Shown: positions 51,295 through 59,230 of the stretch, piece by piece
Numbering within the stretch: position 1 is the first letter of the stretch
How the letters are laid out: each line of letters opens with the position of its first letter
Origin: CAXXOK01 sp964497495
GTDB taxonomy: Bacteria > Bacillota > Clostridia > Christensenellales > Aristaeellaceae
Length of the DNA stretch: 64,000 bases
NCBI GenBank assembly: GCA_964497495.1
Contig: CAZCCZ010000002.1
Coordinates: forward strand, 111,283 to 175,282
Direction of reading: 5' to 3'
Notes under the pieces: generated by a model
What the model was told of the DNA's origin: nothing
What the model saw: the letters and a program-made list of their open reading frames with translations, nothing else
Database searches by the model: none
Translations under genes and position numbers: made by a program

Positions 51295-52551
51295 ATGAGA
51301 AAGCTCGTCGCTTTGCTTCTGGCACTTCTGCTTACCGTTTCCTGCATCGGGTTTGCGGCTGCGGAAGGTGACATCACGCTGGACGTCATCATCTGCCAGT
51401 ACGGGAACAACACCAACAACTGGTTCACCGGCACCGGCATCAACGGCAAGAGCTTCGTGCAGCTGTTCGAGGAAGCCAACCCCGGCATCAAGCTGAACCT
51501 TGAGGTTGTGTCCTGGAACGACGTATACACGGTCGTGAGCACCCGTATCAGCAACGGCAACGCACCCGACATTCTCAACATCGACACCTTCGCCGATTAC
51601 GCCACCGAGGGGCTGCTGCTGCCCGTGAAGGACTACTGCCCCGAAGCCCTGTACAACGATTTCTTCCCCTCCTTCATCCAGCAGTCCGTGATCGACGACA
51701 CCGTGTGGGCCGTTCCGGACCTGGCCAGCGCGCGCGCCATGTATTATAACAAGGATATGTTCGACGAGGTCGGCATCGAGGTGCCCACCACGTGGGCCGA
51801 GCTGGAAGACGCCTGCCTGGCCATCGAGGATTATTACGGCGGCGACGTGTACCCCTGGGGCCTGGATATGACCACCGACGAAGGCCAGGCCGCCTTCTCC
51901 TACTACGCATGGAACAACGACGGCGGTTTCGTGGACGCGGACGGCAACTGGGCGCTTAACTCCGACGCCAACGTGGAAGCCGTCAAGTTCGCGGTGGGCC
52001 TCTACCAGAAGGGCTACACCAACCCCAGCCCCGCCACGCAGACCCGCTACGACCTGCAGGATATGTTCGGCGCGGGTAAAATGGCGATGGTCATCACCAC
52101 CAACCAACTTCCGACGTACCTGAGCGAAAAAGGCTACAGCGTCAACTTCGGCACCGCCGCGCTGCCCCACAACGAAGGCGCGCAGTCCGGCGCGACCGGC
52201 GTTATGGACCGCGTGATGGCCTTCAAGGACGATTCCTATGCCGACCAGGCCGCGCGCAACGAGGCCATCGGCAAGTTCCTCAGCTTCTTCTACAGCCCTG
52301 AGATGTACACCGGCTGGGTGAGCATGGAAGGCTTCCTGCCCGCCGTGTCCTCCGCCGTGTCCTACCTGGTGGCGGCCGATCCTTCCTTCGAGGCGTGGCT
52401 GAAGGTTCTGGACAGCTGCAAGTTCTATCCCACGGCCAAGAGCGAGTGGATCGACGTGAAGCAGGGCGTTATCGAAGTGGAGCAGAACGCGCTGCTGGGC
52501 GGCGACGTGAAGGCCCTTCTGGACGAGCTGCAAGCCAAGGTCGCCAAGTAA
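51295..52551 (+). CDS. Extracellular solute-binding protein, family 1
   Basis: 418 residues from the ATG at 51295 behind GGAGGG; upstream in-frame codons fall in the promoter. Signal peptide MRKLVALLLALLLTVSCIGF with a possible AAA-E cleavage; the Cys at residue 17 is not in a clear lipobox. The mature part begins ITLDVIICQYGNNTNNWFTG, and LLLPVKDYCPEALYNDFFPS and DTVWAVPDLASARAMYYNKD are family-typical. It feeds the two permeases that follow. Next to nahK and a nucleotidyltransferase, an amino-sugar disaccharide or other host-glycan fragment is a reasonable but unproven ligand. Confidence 0.93.
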   Translation: MRKLVALLLALLLTVSCIGFAAAEGDITLDVIICQYGNNTNNWFTGTGINGKSFVQLFEEANPGIKLNLEVVSWNDVYTVVSTRISNGNAPDILNIDTFADYATEGLLLPVKDYCPEALYNDFFPSFIQQSVIDDTVWAVPDLASARAMYYNKDMFDEVGIEVPTTWAELEDACLAIEDYYGGDVYPWGLDMTTDEGQAAFSYYAWNNDGGFVDADGNWALNSDANVEAVKFAVGLYQKGYTNPSPATQTRYDLQDMFGAGKMAMVITTNQLPTYLSEKGYSVNFGTAALPHNEGAQSGATGVMDRVMAFKDDSYADQAARNEAIGKFLSFFYSPEMYTGWVSMEGFLPAVSSAVSYLVAADPSFEAWLKVLDSCKFYPTAKSEWIDVKQGVIEVEQNALLGGDVKALLDELQAKVAK

Positions 52552-52563
52552 CGAAACGGCCCG

Positions 52564-52594
52564 ATGGAGGGCCCGGGGGAACCGGGCCCTCCAT
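52564..52594 (+). other. Stable hairpin between binding protein and permease genes
   Basis: Perfect 13-base stem ATGGAGGGCCCGG/CCGGGCCCTCCAT (52564-52576 with 52582-52594), followed by TTTCCC. It lies 13 bases after the binding-protein stop and can act as a leaky terminator or 3'-end protector, giving more binding protein than permease. Confidence 0.7.
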
Positions 52595-52617
52595 TTCCCG
52601 TAAAGGAGGAAACCGCT

Positions 52618-53502
52618 TTGAATCCGATTCTGATCCGGCGAAAATGGGAGCCTTACGTCTGGCTGCTCCCCAGCATCCTGTTGATGACGATTTTCGTCAT
52701 CTTCCCAATCGCCATCGTGTTCAAGCTTTCCTTCAGCTCCATCTCCAAGGCGGGCGTGGTGGGGTCGTTCATCGGGTTGGGCAATTACACGGCCGCTGTG
52801 AACGACAAGGTTTTCGGCACCGTAATGCTCAACACCCTGTACTGGGTGGTATCGGTCGTGGGCGTATCCACGCTCGTGGGCTTCGTGGTGGCCATGGCGC
52901 TCAACAGCCGGTTCCACGGCCGCAAGGTCGCGCGCTCCGTCGTTATTTTTCCCTGGGCCACTTCGCTGGTGATTCAGGCGTCCATTTGGAACTATATCAT
53001 CAACTTCGAATACGGCAACCTGAACAACGTGCTGCTGAACCTGGGTATTTTGAAAGACGCGGTCAACTGGCGCGCTTCCTACCAGATCGAGTTTTTATGG
53101 GAGTGCGGCGTGGGCATATTCGTCACCGTTCCGTTCGTGGCCTTTTGCGTGCTGGCGGGCCTGCAGTCCATCGACGACGCCTATTACGAGGCCGCCACGG
53201 TGGACGGCGCGGGTTTCTGGAAAAAGCTGACGAAAGTCACCCTGCCCCTTGTGCGCCCGGCGCTTACGGTCAGCACGGTGCTCAACATCATCTACGTGTT
53301 CAATTCGTTTCCCATCATTTACACCATCACCAAGGGCGCGCCCGCCAACAAGACGGACACGATGGTCACCTACCTGTACATGCTGGCGTTCTACGACCAG
53401 AAGAAGGGCCCGGCCACGGCCCTGTCCGTAATCGGGTTCCTGATTCTGTGCGTGGTGGCGGGCCTGTATATGATGATCTCGTTGCGCAGGGAAGAGGCAT
53501 GA
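52618..53502 (+). CDS. CUT1 sugar ABC transporter permease (MalF-like)
   Basis: 294 residues from a TTG at 52618 behind AAAGGAGGAAA; the open frame upstream runs through the hairpin and is not coding. Six membrane segments; EAA loop YEAATVDGAGFWKKLTKVTL; VFNSFPIIYTITKGAPANKT resembles other CUT1 first permeases. ATGA overlap with the second permease shows coupled translation. Confidence 0.92.
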   Translation: MNPILIRRKWEPYVWLLPSILLMTIFVIFPIAIVFKLSFSSISKAGVVGSFIGLGNYTAAVNDKVFGTVMLNTLYWVVSVVGVSTLVGFVVAMALNSRFHGRKVARSVVIFPWATSLVIQASIWNYIINFEYGNLNNVLLNLGILKDAVNWRASYQIEFLWECGVGIFVTVPFVAFCVLAGLQSIDDAYYEAATVDGAGFWKKLTKVTLPLVRPALTVSTVLNIIYVFNSFPIIYTITKGAPANKTDTMVTYLYMLAFYDQKKGPATALSVIGFLILCVVAGLYMMISLRREEA

Positions 53503-55112
53503 AGATGAGAAAAGTGCCTCCCGCGATCCTCCGAAAGCGCAACCTGCGCGCGCTGGTGCTGGCCGCCTTGGCCACGGCGGCGATCCTCGTGCTGTTTTCG
53601 CTTCCCGCGGTGGAGTTTACCACCACCCTGTATACCAAAAAATCCGGCAACACCTTCGTGGGCGACGAACGGTACCGGGCCGCGCTGGAGGAAGTGAACG
53701 CCGCCGCCGAAACGTACCGGAACCGGCCCGACGTGGGCGACGTGACGGTAAACGAGGAAGTGACCCGGCGCGTCAATTCCAAGGGGGAGACCACGTCGCT
53801 GGTCGTTTTCCGCGTCAACGCCGTTTCCGTCCGCAACGCGTGGGCTTTCATGGCGTCCGGCCTGCCTTCCGGCAGGGTGCTGCTGGCTGCGGCGTTGGCG
53901 CTGCTGCTGGCCCTGCTGCTGATAAGTTCTTCCCTTCCCGCAACACTGGCTAAAAACGCCGCCGGACCGCCCGAACGCGGCGCCGTGCTTCGGCGGGCGG
54001 CCTGCTGGCTTACGCTGGGCGCGCTGCTGCTGGTTCCCGTATTCTATTTCCACACGGTCAACGTGTTCGAGCGGCAGATCGTCTTTCAGGCGTCGCAGGG
54101 AACCACGCCCCGGCTGACCGCGCTGCTTCAGGTTGCGGACGCGTTCCTTTTCGGCGGGCAGGGCGGGGAAGAAACCGGTGCGATGGTTTCCGGTATGATT
54201 TATCATTCTGTTTGGACGTTCTGGCTGCTGATTCCCGCCGTGTTCCTCCTGCTGGTTCAGATGATCCGCCTTTCCGGCGCACCGCTGGGGCGCACGCTTG
54301 CGCGCGGGTTCTTATACCTGTTTGTGATCGCGATGTGCGCGATGATCCTTTATCCGTATTACGTGATGCTCGTCACGGCCTTCCGCGAGAACGCGGAGGC
54401 GACGGACATGTATTTTACGCATGTCTTCCCCACGAAATGGGTCTGGTCCAACATCGTGGATATCTTAAACCGCGGCGTGCTCCGCTTCCTGCTTAACTCG
54501 TTCGCGCTGTCCGGCGGCGCTACCCTGATCGCGCTGGGTTGCGGCATCCCCGCGGCGTACGCCATGGCCCGCATGAGCTTCCGCGGGAAAAAGGCGTTCC
54601 TGGGCTTCGTAATCATGAGCCAGATGTTCGCGCCGATCGTGCTGCTGGTGGGCATTTCCCAGCTGATGAACTTCCTGAAGCTGAACGACAACATCGCGGG
54701 CCTGATGCTTATCAACGCGGCGTTCAACCAGGCGTTCGCCATCTGGCTGCTTCGCGGAACCTTCGTTTCCATCTCCCCGGAGATGGAGCAGGCGGCGAGC
54801 ATCGACGGCTGCAGCACGGTGGGCGCGCTGCTGCGCGTGCTGTTGCCCATGGCGGCCCCGGGAATCGTAACGACGCTGATCTTCGTGTTCATCAATTCCT
54901 GGAACGAGTATACCATCTCCACGGTGCTGATCTCCACGCCGTACAAGAAACCGATCACGGTCGGTATTACGCAGTTCAGCTCCTTCAATATGATCGAGTG
55001 GCAGTACCTGTTCGCTTCGGCGCTGCTGGCGACTATACCGGTCGTGATCCTGTTCATGTTCATCGAAAAGCATCTGGTGGCGGGGCTCACCTCGGGCGGC
55101 GTGAAAGGCTGA
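53499..55112 (+). CDS. CUT1 sugar ABC transporter permease with long N-terminal extension
   Basis: 537 residues from the ATG at 53499 (ATGA overlap with the first permease). The last 270 residues (about 268-537) are an ordinary MalG-like permease: LYLFVIAMCAMILYPYYVML, EAA loop EQAASIDGCSTVGALLRVLL, and the ending LVAGLTSGGVKG. The first 265 residues are extra: a membrane segment at about 16-38, an outside domain of roughly 85 residues (about 39-125, with TLYTKKSGNTFVGDERYRAA and RNRPDVGDVTVNEEVTRRVN), further segments at about 127-150, 165-187 and 236-257. The whole frame is continuous, with the same base use as the rest, so it is not a joined artefact. Function of the extension is unknown. 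Confidence 0.92.
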   Translation: MKMRKVPPAILRKRNLRALVLAALATAAILVLFSLPAVEFTTTLYTKKSGNTFVGDERYRAALEEVNAAAETYRNRPDVGDVTVNEEVTRRVNSKGETTSLVVFRVNAVSVRNAWAFMASGLPSGRVLLAAALALLLALLLISSSLPATLAKNAAGPPERGAVLRRAACWLTLGALLLVPVFYFHTVNVFERQIVFQASQGTTPRLTALLQVADAFLFGGQGGEETGAMVSGMIYHSVWTFWLLIPAVFLLLVQMIRLSGAPLGRTLARGFLYLFVIAMCAMILYPYYVMLVTAFRENAEATDMYFTHVFPTKWVWSNIVDILNRGVLRFLLNSFALSGGATLIALGCGIPAAYAMARMSFRGKKAFLGFVIMSQMFAPIVLLVGISQLMNFLKLNDNIAGLMLINAAFNQAFAIWLLRGTFVSISPEMEQAASIDGCSTVGALLRVLLPMAAPGIVTTLIFVFINSWNEYTISTVLISTPYKKPITVGITQFSSFNMIEWQYLFASALLATIPVVILFMFIEKHLVAGLTSGGVKG

Positions 55113-55131
55113 CCCTGTGGAAACAGCGAAA

Positions 55132-55157
55132 AACCCGCCGGTTAAAGCCGGCGGGTT
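55132..55157. terminator. Two-way intrinsic terminator
   Basis: Stem AACCCGCCGG/CCGGCGGGTT with T5 on the plus side and, because of the A-run at 55129-55133, T5 on the minus side. It ends the importer operon and probably the convergent secreted-protein gene. Confidence 0.82.
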
Positions 55158-55211
55158 TTTCATAGGAGGGACGGCTACTCCGCCTGTCCGCAGGGGAAGC
55201 AGCCGTAGAGA

Positions 55212-55910
55212 TCACGGATTGCTTGTGGACGTGTCGGTCGGCGCTCCTTCCATGGGGGCAGGCAGGCTGGCTTGCACTTCGATGGTCAGCGCGGTGTAGC
55301 CGCTTGCGGCGTCGCCGGACACCGTGAAGATGACCATCATATCCGCGGCAAGATCGGCTGCGGCCAAAGCGGCTCCGGTCTCCTGAGAGGTGATGACCGT
55401 GGCGTCGGTGAGGGCGATGGTCATCGTTTGCGCTTCCGGGGGCGCGCCGTTGTCGCCCGGCGTACCGCCCTGCTGCGCGTCGCCGTTGCCGGACTGGGTA
55501 CTGTCGCTGCCGGCTTGGCTGCCGCCTTGCGGTGCGTTGCCGTTCTGCCCGTTATTACCGCCGTTTCCCTGCGGGGCGTCGCCACCCTGTCCGTTACCGC
55601 CCTGCGGGCCGCCGCCGGTCTGATCGCCCTTATTGGAAGGGGCGCCGTTTTCCTGCGGAGATGTGCCGGTTTGGTTGCCGCCGTTTTGTGGGCCGTTTCC
55701 GTTCGGCTGCCCGTTCCCGCCCATGACCGAAACGGTGATGGAACTGCCGTCCACCGCCGTGATAAGGCCCGTGTAGCGCATTTCGCCGGAGGGGGTCTGC
55801 GTTGCGGAGGCTGTGGCGTCCGCCGATGCGGTGGTGCTTTCCGCCAGGGATGAACCCGCTGCCGTCAAAAGCAAAGCGAGCGTTATCAAAATGGATAATC
55901 CGCGTTTCAT
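55212..55910 (-). CDS. Secreted protein with Gly/Asn/Gln-rich insert in a beta domain
   Basis: 232 residues. Signal peptide MKRGLSILITLALLLTAAGS with cleavage near LAE. Residues about 42-63 (MRYTGLITAVDGSSITVSVM) and about 163-220 (TMTIALTDATVITSQETGAA; DMMVIFTVSGDAASGYTALT) read like two parts of one small OB/DUF5666-type beta domain. Between them lie about 100 residues of low complexity built of GGN, QGG, PQNG and NGG units. Presumably exported and possibly wall-associated through the flexible repeats. No sorting signal seen. Function unknown. Monocistronic, with a promoter-like TTGTAT-17-TATAAC about 100 bases upstream on the minus strand. Confidence 0.85.
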   Translation of the reverse strand: MKRGLSILITLALLLTAAGSSLAESTTASADATASATQTPSGEMRYTGLITAVDGSSITVSVMGGNGQPNGNGPQNGGNQTGTSPQENGAPSNKGDQTGGGPQGGNGQGGDAPQGNGGNNGQNGNAPQGGSQAGSDSTQSGNGDAQQGGTPGDNGAPPEAQTMTIALTDATVITSQETGAALAAADLAADMMVIFTVSGDAASGYTALTIEVQASLPAPMEGAPTDTSTSNP

Positions 55911-56080
55911 AAGTCGTTACCTCCTGTTGATTCATCCGGGATCGCCGATAGGATAGCGGGGTAATGTGGAAACTATGTGATGATATTATGTATTATTAAT
56001 GTTATATACGTAACGAATAAACAATACAACAGTGACGGATTTGCCCGACATTATCAGCCGCCGAGGGCGGAAAACAAGAA

Positions 56081-56112
56081 CGGGAACATTCGGACAATTC
56101 CGAACGTTCCCG
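56081..56112. promoter_or_regulatory. PurBox-like inverted repeat upstream of xpt
   Basis: CGGGAACATTCGG and CCGAACGTTCCCG form a 13-base inverted repeat with one mismatch around a six-base centre. The right arm contains AATTCCGAACGTT, close to the PurR PurBox consensus, and the dyad ends nine bases before the -35 box. PurR binding is inferred from this and from the xpt gene. Confidence 0.55.
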
Positions 56113-56120
56113 AAAGGCGC

Positions 56121-56149
56121 TTGCAAAACGCGCGGCTTTCTGCTATCCT
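56121..56149 (+). promoter_or_regulatory. sigmaA-type promoter of xpt
   Basis: TTGCAA (56121-56126), 17 bases, TATCCT (56144-56149). The leader to the ATG is only about 23 bases, too short for a purine riboswitch. Confidence 0.65.
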
Positions 56150-56178
56150 AAGGCAAACGACGGCGGAAGGGGAAACGT

Positions 56179-56769
56179 ATGAAAGAACTCCGCGAGGCGA
56201 TTTTACAACAGGGTTTCGGCATCGGGCACGATATCGTGAAGGTGGATATGTTTTTAAACCACCGGCTGGACATCGCGCTGCTGACCAACATCGGTCAGGC
56301 CTTTCACGAGGCGTTCCGGAACGAAAAGGTGGATATGATCCTGACCGTGGAAGCCAGCGGCATCGCCGCGGCCATTACCACGGCGCAGGCTTTCGGCAAC
56401 GTGCCGGTGATTTTCGCCAAGAAAAGCAGGACCACCAGCACGCTGAACAGCGAGGTCTACGAGGCGAAGGTGTACAGCTTCACCCACAAGACCGAAAACT
56501 TCATCCGCATTGCGAAAAATTACCTGCCCGAGGGGGCCAGCGTGCTGATCATCGACGATTTCCTGGCCAACGGCGAAGCCGCCGAGGGGCTTACGGAGAT
56601 CGTGCGCCAGGCGGGCGCGCATGTGGCGGGCATCGGCGTGTGCATCGAGAAGGGCTTTCAGCCGGGCGGGCAGCGCCTGCGCAACGAGGGCTACCGCGTG
56701 GTGTCGCTGGCGACGGTCACGGGCATCGAGAACGGTAAGCTGCGCCTGGCCGAGCCGGACACGGATTGA
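56179..56769 (+). CDS. xpt: Xanthine phosphoribosyltransferase
   Basis: 196 residues, normal size. MKELREAILQQGFGIGHDIV opens the protein; VDMFLNHRLDIALLTNIGQA, the TVEASGIAAAITTA loop, PVIFAKKSRTTS and the PRPP-binding motif VLIIDDFLANGEAAEG all fit XPRTase of Firmicutes. It converts xanthine and PRPP to XMP in purine salvage. Monocistronic, though the promoter of the ABC-F gene begins at its stop codon. Regulated probably through the dyad upstream. Confidence 0.95.
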   Translation: MKELREAILQQGFGIGHDIVKVDMFLNHRLDIALLTNIGQAFHEAFRNEKVDMILTVEASGIAAAITTAQAFGNVPVIFAKKSRTTSTLNSEVYEAKVYSFTHKTENFIRIAKNYLPEGASVLIIDDFLANGEAAEGLTEIVRQAGAHVAGIGVCIEKGFQPGGQRLRNEGYRVVSLATVTGIENGKLRLAEPDTD

Positions 56770-56794
56770 CAGCCGACCAGGAACCTGCTACAAT
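56766..56794 (+). promoter_or_regulatory. Strong sigmaA-type promoter of the ABC-F gene
   Basis: TTGACA (56766-56771, overlapping the xpt stop), 17 bases, TACAAT (56789-56794). Start near 56801, so the ABC-F message has a leader of about 200 bases. Confidence 0.75.
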
Positions 56795-56841
56795 TCAGGC
56801 GGAAACATACCCAACTTGACGAATGAAACGGAGCTGGAAAG

Positions 56842-56853
56842 ATGCGCGAATAA
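56842..56853 (+). CDS. Possible three-codon leader peptide (Met-Arg-Glu)
   Basis: ATG-CGC-GAA-TAA with a GGAG site eight bases upstream, 40 bases into the inferred ABC-F leader. Leader peptides of this kind sense ribosome stalling in antibiotic-responsive attenuators. No protein evidence; the call rests on position and the ribosome site alone. Confidence 0.35.
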   Translation: MRE

Positions 56854-56888
56854 CCCTGCCGCAACTTCCCCAACGGGAGAGCGAAACC

Positions 56889-56908
56889 CGTTTGCCTGAA
56901 GGCGAACG
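56889..56908 (+). other. Leader hairpin upstream of the ABC-F gene
   Basis: CGTTTGCC-TGAA-GGCGAACG, an eight-base stem with one G-U pair. It lies between the mini-frame and the terminator-like hairpin, the position of an anti-terminator or pausing element. Confidence 0.45.
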
Positions 56909-56934
56909 GCGCGTTTCGCGTCGGCAGGAAAGCG

Positions 56935-56959
56935 CAGCCGGAAGGCTCTGTTTTTGTTT
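56935..56959 (+). terminator. Terminator-like attenuator in the ABC-F leader
   Basis: CAGCC-GGAA-GGCTCTG forms a short stem with a two-base bulge, followed at once by TTTTTGTTT. It stands 45 bases before the ABC-F start codon, where conditional termination would control the gene. Confidence 0.45.
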
Positions 56960-57003
56960 GCGCTTTTCGCCGCCTCCCCGCCCTGAAACGGAGGCGATTC
57001 CAT

Positions 57004-58485
57004 ATGGCGATGATCCAACTGACGGACGTGACCTTTGCCTACGACGGCGGAGACGCCGTGTTTAGCCGGCTTACCTGCCGGCTGGACAGCGATTGGAAAC
57101 TGGGGCTGATCGGCCGCAACGGGCGCGGCAAGACCACGCTGTTGCGCATCCTGGCCGGGGAACTGAAACCGCAGGGGACGCTTGCGATGCCGCTTACGCC
57201 CGCGCTGTTCCCTTTTACGGTGGAAGATCCGGCCCGGCCCACGCTGGCCGTGCTTTGCGCCTGCGCACCGGGCGCGCCCGAATGGCGGCTGGCGCTGGAA
57301 CTGAACCGGCTGGGCATGCCGGAAGACGTGCTTTCCCGTTCCTACGCCACCCTGAGCCGCGGCGAGCAAACCAAAGTCCAGCTGGCCGCGCTGTTCGCGC
57401 GCGAGGACGCCTATCCCCTGATCGACGAGCCGACCAACCACCTGGATCTGGCGGGGCGCGAACTGGCCGGGGACTACCTGGCGCGCCAGCGGGGCTTTCT
57501 GCTGGTGAGCCACGACCGTGCGTTCCTGAACCGATGCGTGGACCATACGCTGTCGCTCAACCGTTCCACGGTCACGGTGACGCGTGGGAATTTCGACACG
57601 TGGGAACAGGAATGGGAAAGGAAAAACCGGAGCGAGCAGGCGCGTAACGACGCGTTGCAAAAGGATATCGCACGCCTGACGGAGACCGCGCGCCGTCAGG
57701 CGGAGTGGAGCCGGAAAACGGAAAAAGGCAAATACAATGTGAAACCGAGCGAAGCGGCCGTCGTGGACCGCGGGTATGTGGGCGCGCGCTCCGCCGCGAT
57801 GATGAAGCGCTCCCTCGCCACTCAGGCGCGCATCGAGCGCGGCATCGAGGAGAAACGCGGCTTGCTCGGAGACGTGGAGCGCGTGGGGGAGCTGAAGCTT
57901 TCGCCGCTCGTCCACCCCAAGCGGGAGATCGTGCGGGTGCAAAACGCAACCGTGTGCTACGGAGGGCGCACGGTTTGCGAAAACGTCGGCTTCTCCGTGG
58001 AACGCGGCGAGCGCGTGGCGCTGGTGGGCCCTAACGGAGCGGGCAAGAGCAGCGTACTCCGGACGGTCTGCGGGTTGTCGGACGCGCTGACCGGCGGCGT
58101 GTACGTGGCGGAAGGGCTGGTGATCAGCTACGTTCCGCAATCCACGGAGGGTCTGCGCGGCAGCCTGAAAGCTTTCATCGCCGAAAGCGGCGCGGACGAG
58201 ACGCTGTTCAAAGCGATCCTGCGCAACATGGATTTCGGAAGGCAGCAGTTCGACAAGACGATCGAGCAGTACAGCGAGGGCCAGAAGAAAAAGCTGCTGC
58301 TGGCGCGCAGCCTGTGCCGCCCGGCGCACCTGTACGTATGGGACGAGCCGCTGAACTACATCGACGTGTTCAGCCGTATGCAGCTGGAAACGTTGATTCT
58401 GGCAGCGCAGCCCGCGATGCTGCTGGTGGAGCACGACCGCGCGTTTCTGGAGCGCGTATGCACGAAAATCGTGGAGCTTGCCTGA
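57004..58485 (+). CDS. ABC-F family ATPase (Lsa-like, ribosome-protection type candidate)
   Basis: 493 residues. Two ABC domains without membrane segments: first with GLIGRNGRGKTTLLRILAGE, LSRGEQTKVQLAALF and IDEPTNHLDLAG, second with ALVGPNGAGKSSVLRTVCGL, YSEGQKKKLLLARSL and WDEPLNYIDVFSRMQ. The WDEPLNYID form of the second Walker B region is typical of Lsa/Vga-side antibiotic-resistance ABC-F proteins rather than of housekeeping EttA. The inter-domain linker (about residues 195-290) contains a basic helical stretch (RRQAEWSRKTEKGKYNVKPS) that would reach the ribosome. Likely role: displacing lincosamide, streptogramin A or pleuromutilin type drugs; specificity not certain. ATG after GGAGGCG. 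Confidence 0.88.
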   Translation: MAMIQLTDVTFAYDGGDAVFSRLTCRLDSDWKLGLIGRNGRGKTTLLRILAGELKPQGTLAMPLTPALFPFTVEDPARPTLAVLCACAPGAPEWRLALELNRLGMPEDVLSRSYATLSRGEQTKVQLAALFAREDAYPLIDEPTNHLDLAGRELAGDYLARQRGFLLVSHDRAFLNRCVDHTLSLNRSTVTVTRGNFDTWEQEWERKNRSEQARNDALQKDIARLTETARRQAEWSRKTEKGKYNVKPSEAAVVDRGYVGARSAAMMKRSLATQARIERGIEEKRGLLGDVERVGELKLSPLVHPKREIVRVQNATVCYGGRTVCENVGFSVERGERVALVGPNGAGKSSVLRTVCGLSDALTGGVYVAEGLVISYVPQSTEGLRGSLKAFIAESGADETLFKAILRNMDFGRQQFDKTIEQYSEGQKKKLLLARSLCRPAHLYVWDEPLNYIDVFSRMQLETLILAAQPAMLLVEHDRAFLERVCTKIVELA

Positions 58486-58548
58486 AAGGCAAGAGATTGC
58501 CGCAGTTGCGCACGCGGCGGCGCAGGGGAACCGTGCCAGCGAACACTT

Positions 58549-58567
58549 GCAGGGGCTTTCCGCTCGC
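58549..58567 (+). repeat. 19-base inverted repeat, left copy
   Basis: GCAGGGGCTTTCCGCTCGC, perfectly inverted at 59231-59249, so the two copies bound a 701-base unit. A shorter direct copy, GGGCTTTCCGCTCGC, occurs at 58681-58695. Confidence 0.85.
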
Positions 58568-58762
58568 GCGGGGCGCAATATGCGCCCCTTTGGGGAAGGG
58601 ATGACGATCCCCTCCTTAACCTTCCCCGGGAAAAGACGCGCCTGCGGGCGCAGGGCATCGCGCCTGCGGGTGCGACCAAAGGGCTTTCCGCTCGCCCTTT
58701 GGGAACCTTCGGGAATCGCCTTCTTACCCGGCGGTGTGCGCGCAAGGGACCGCACTGGGAGT

Positions 58763-58812
58763 ACAGGACAGTCGTCCGCCGCTACCTGCGGTAGCGCGCA
58801 CGACAATCCTGT
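58763..58812 (+). repeat. Compound hairpin
   Basis: Nested stems ACAGGA/TCCTGT, GTCGT/ACGAC and GCTACC/GGTAGC stacked around a three-base loop. Confidence 0.7.
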
Positions 58813-58988
58813 CCGTCTGTCGTGCGACCCCTCGCGCGCTCCGCCTGCTTGTATTCAGGCGATAGGTGAGATATTTGTCCTGGTTGGCGGAGTTCTTGAA
58901 CGCTTGACTAGCCGGGTAACGGTTTTCACCACCGCTTGCGCAGTGTGGCTCAAGGGGCGCGGCGCTCCCTCGATGGAAGGACTGGGCC

Positions 58989-59051
58989 GTACAACGCCGT
59001 GACGGCGTTGAAGCCGGGCAACGGCTTCAAAACGCAGTCTCGGCGTTGTAC
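58989..59051 (+). repeat. Compound hairpin with alternative pairing
   Basis: Outer 11-base stem GTACAACGCCG/CGGCGTTGTAC, inner 9-base stem TTGAAGCCG/CGGCTTCAA with a GGCAA loop. The segment ACGCCG (58994-58999) can pair either with CGGCGT at 59003-59008 or with CGGCGT at 59041-59046, so two folds exclude each other. Confidence 0.7.
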
Positions 59052-59106
59052 ATTCCTGTACTCCGAGAGGAAGCCCGCGCCCCTGTTACAGCCCAAGCGC
59101 CCGAAG

Positions 59107-59222
59107 GGCACCGGAGGGAAGCGTGTGCCCTGTGGGCACTTCGCCGAAGGCGAAAGCGACCCGCAGGTGAAGAGCGAAACAAGCAGGCAAACGATCGTGC
59201 AGCCTGCGTAGTTTGAGCGATC
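59107..59222 (+). repeat. 116-base inverted repeat, left arm
   Basis: Aligned end to end with the reverse complement of 59436-59551 at an estimated 80-85 percent identity by eye, without a length difference. Shared blocks include AGGGAAGCGTGTGCCC, AGCGACCCGCAGGTGAAGA and AGCAGGCAAACG. Confidence 0.85.
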
Positions 59223-59230
59223 GGAAAGGG

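Noticed and set aside
52395..53498. Apparent further N-terminal extension of the long permease to 905 residues
   Set aside because: This part overlaps the binding-protein end and the whole first permease in another frame. The ATGA coupling at 53499 is the real start; only the part after it is claimed as unusual.
56081..56112. LexA/SOS box
   Set aside because: The Firmicutes SOS box needs CGAAC-N4-GTTCG; here CGAAC is followed at once by GTTCC. The dyad fits a PurBox-like reading better.
55935..56178. Purine riboswitch upstream of xpt
   Set aside because: The promoter lies 30 bases before the gene and no three-way junction with the conserved loop sequences could be found.
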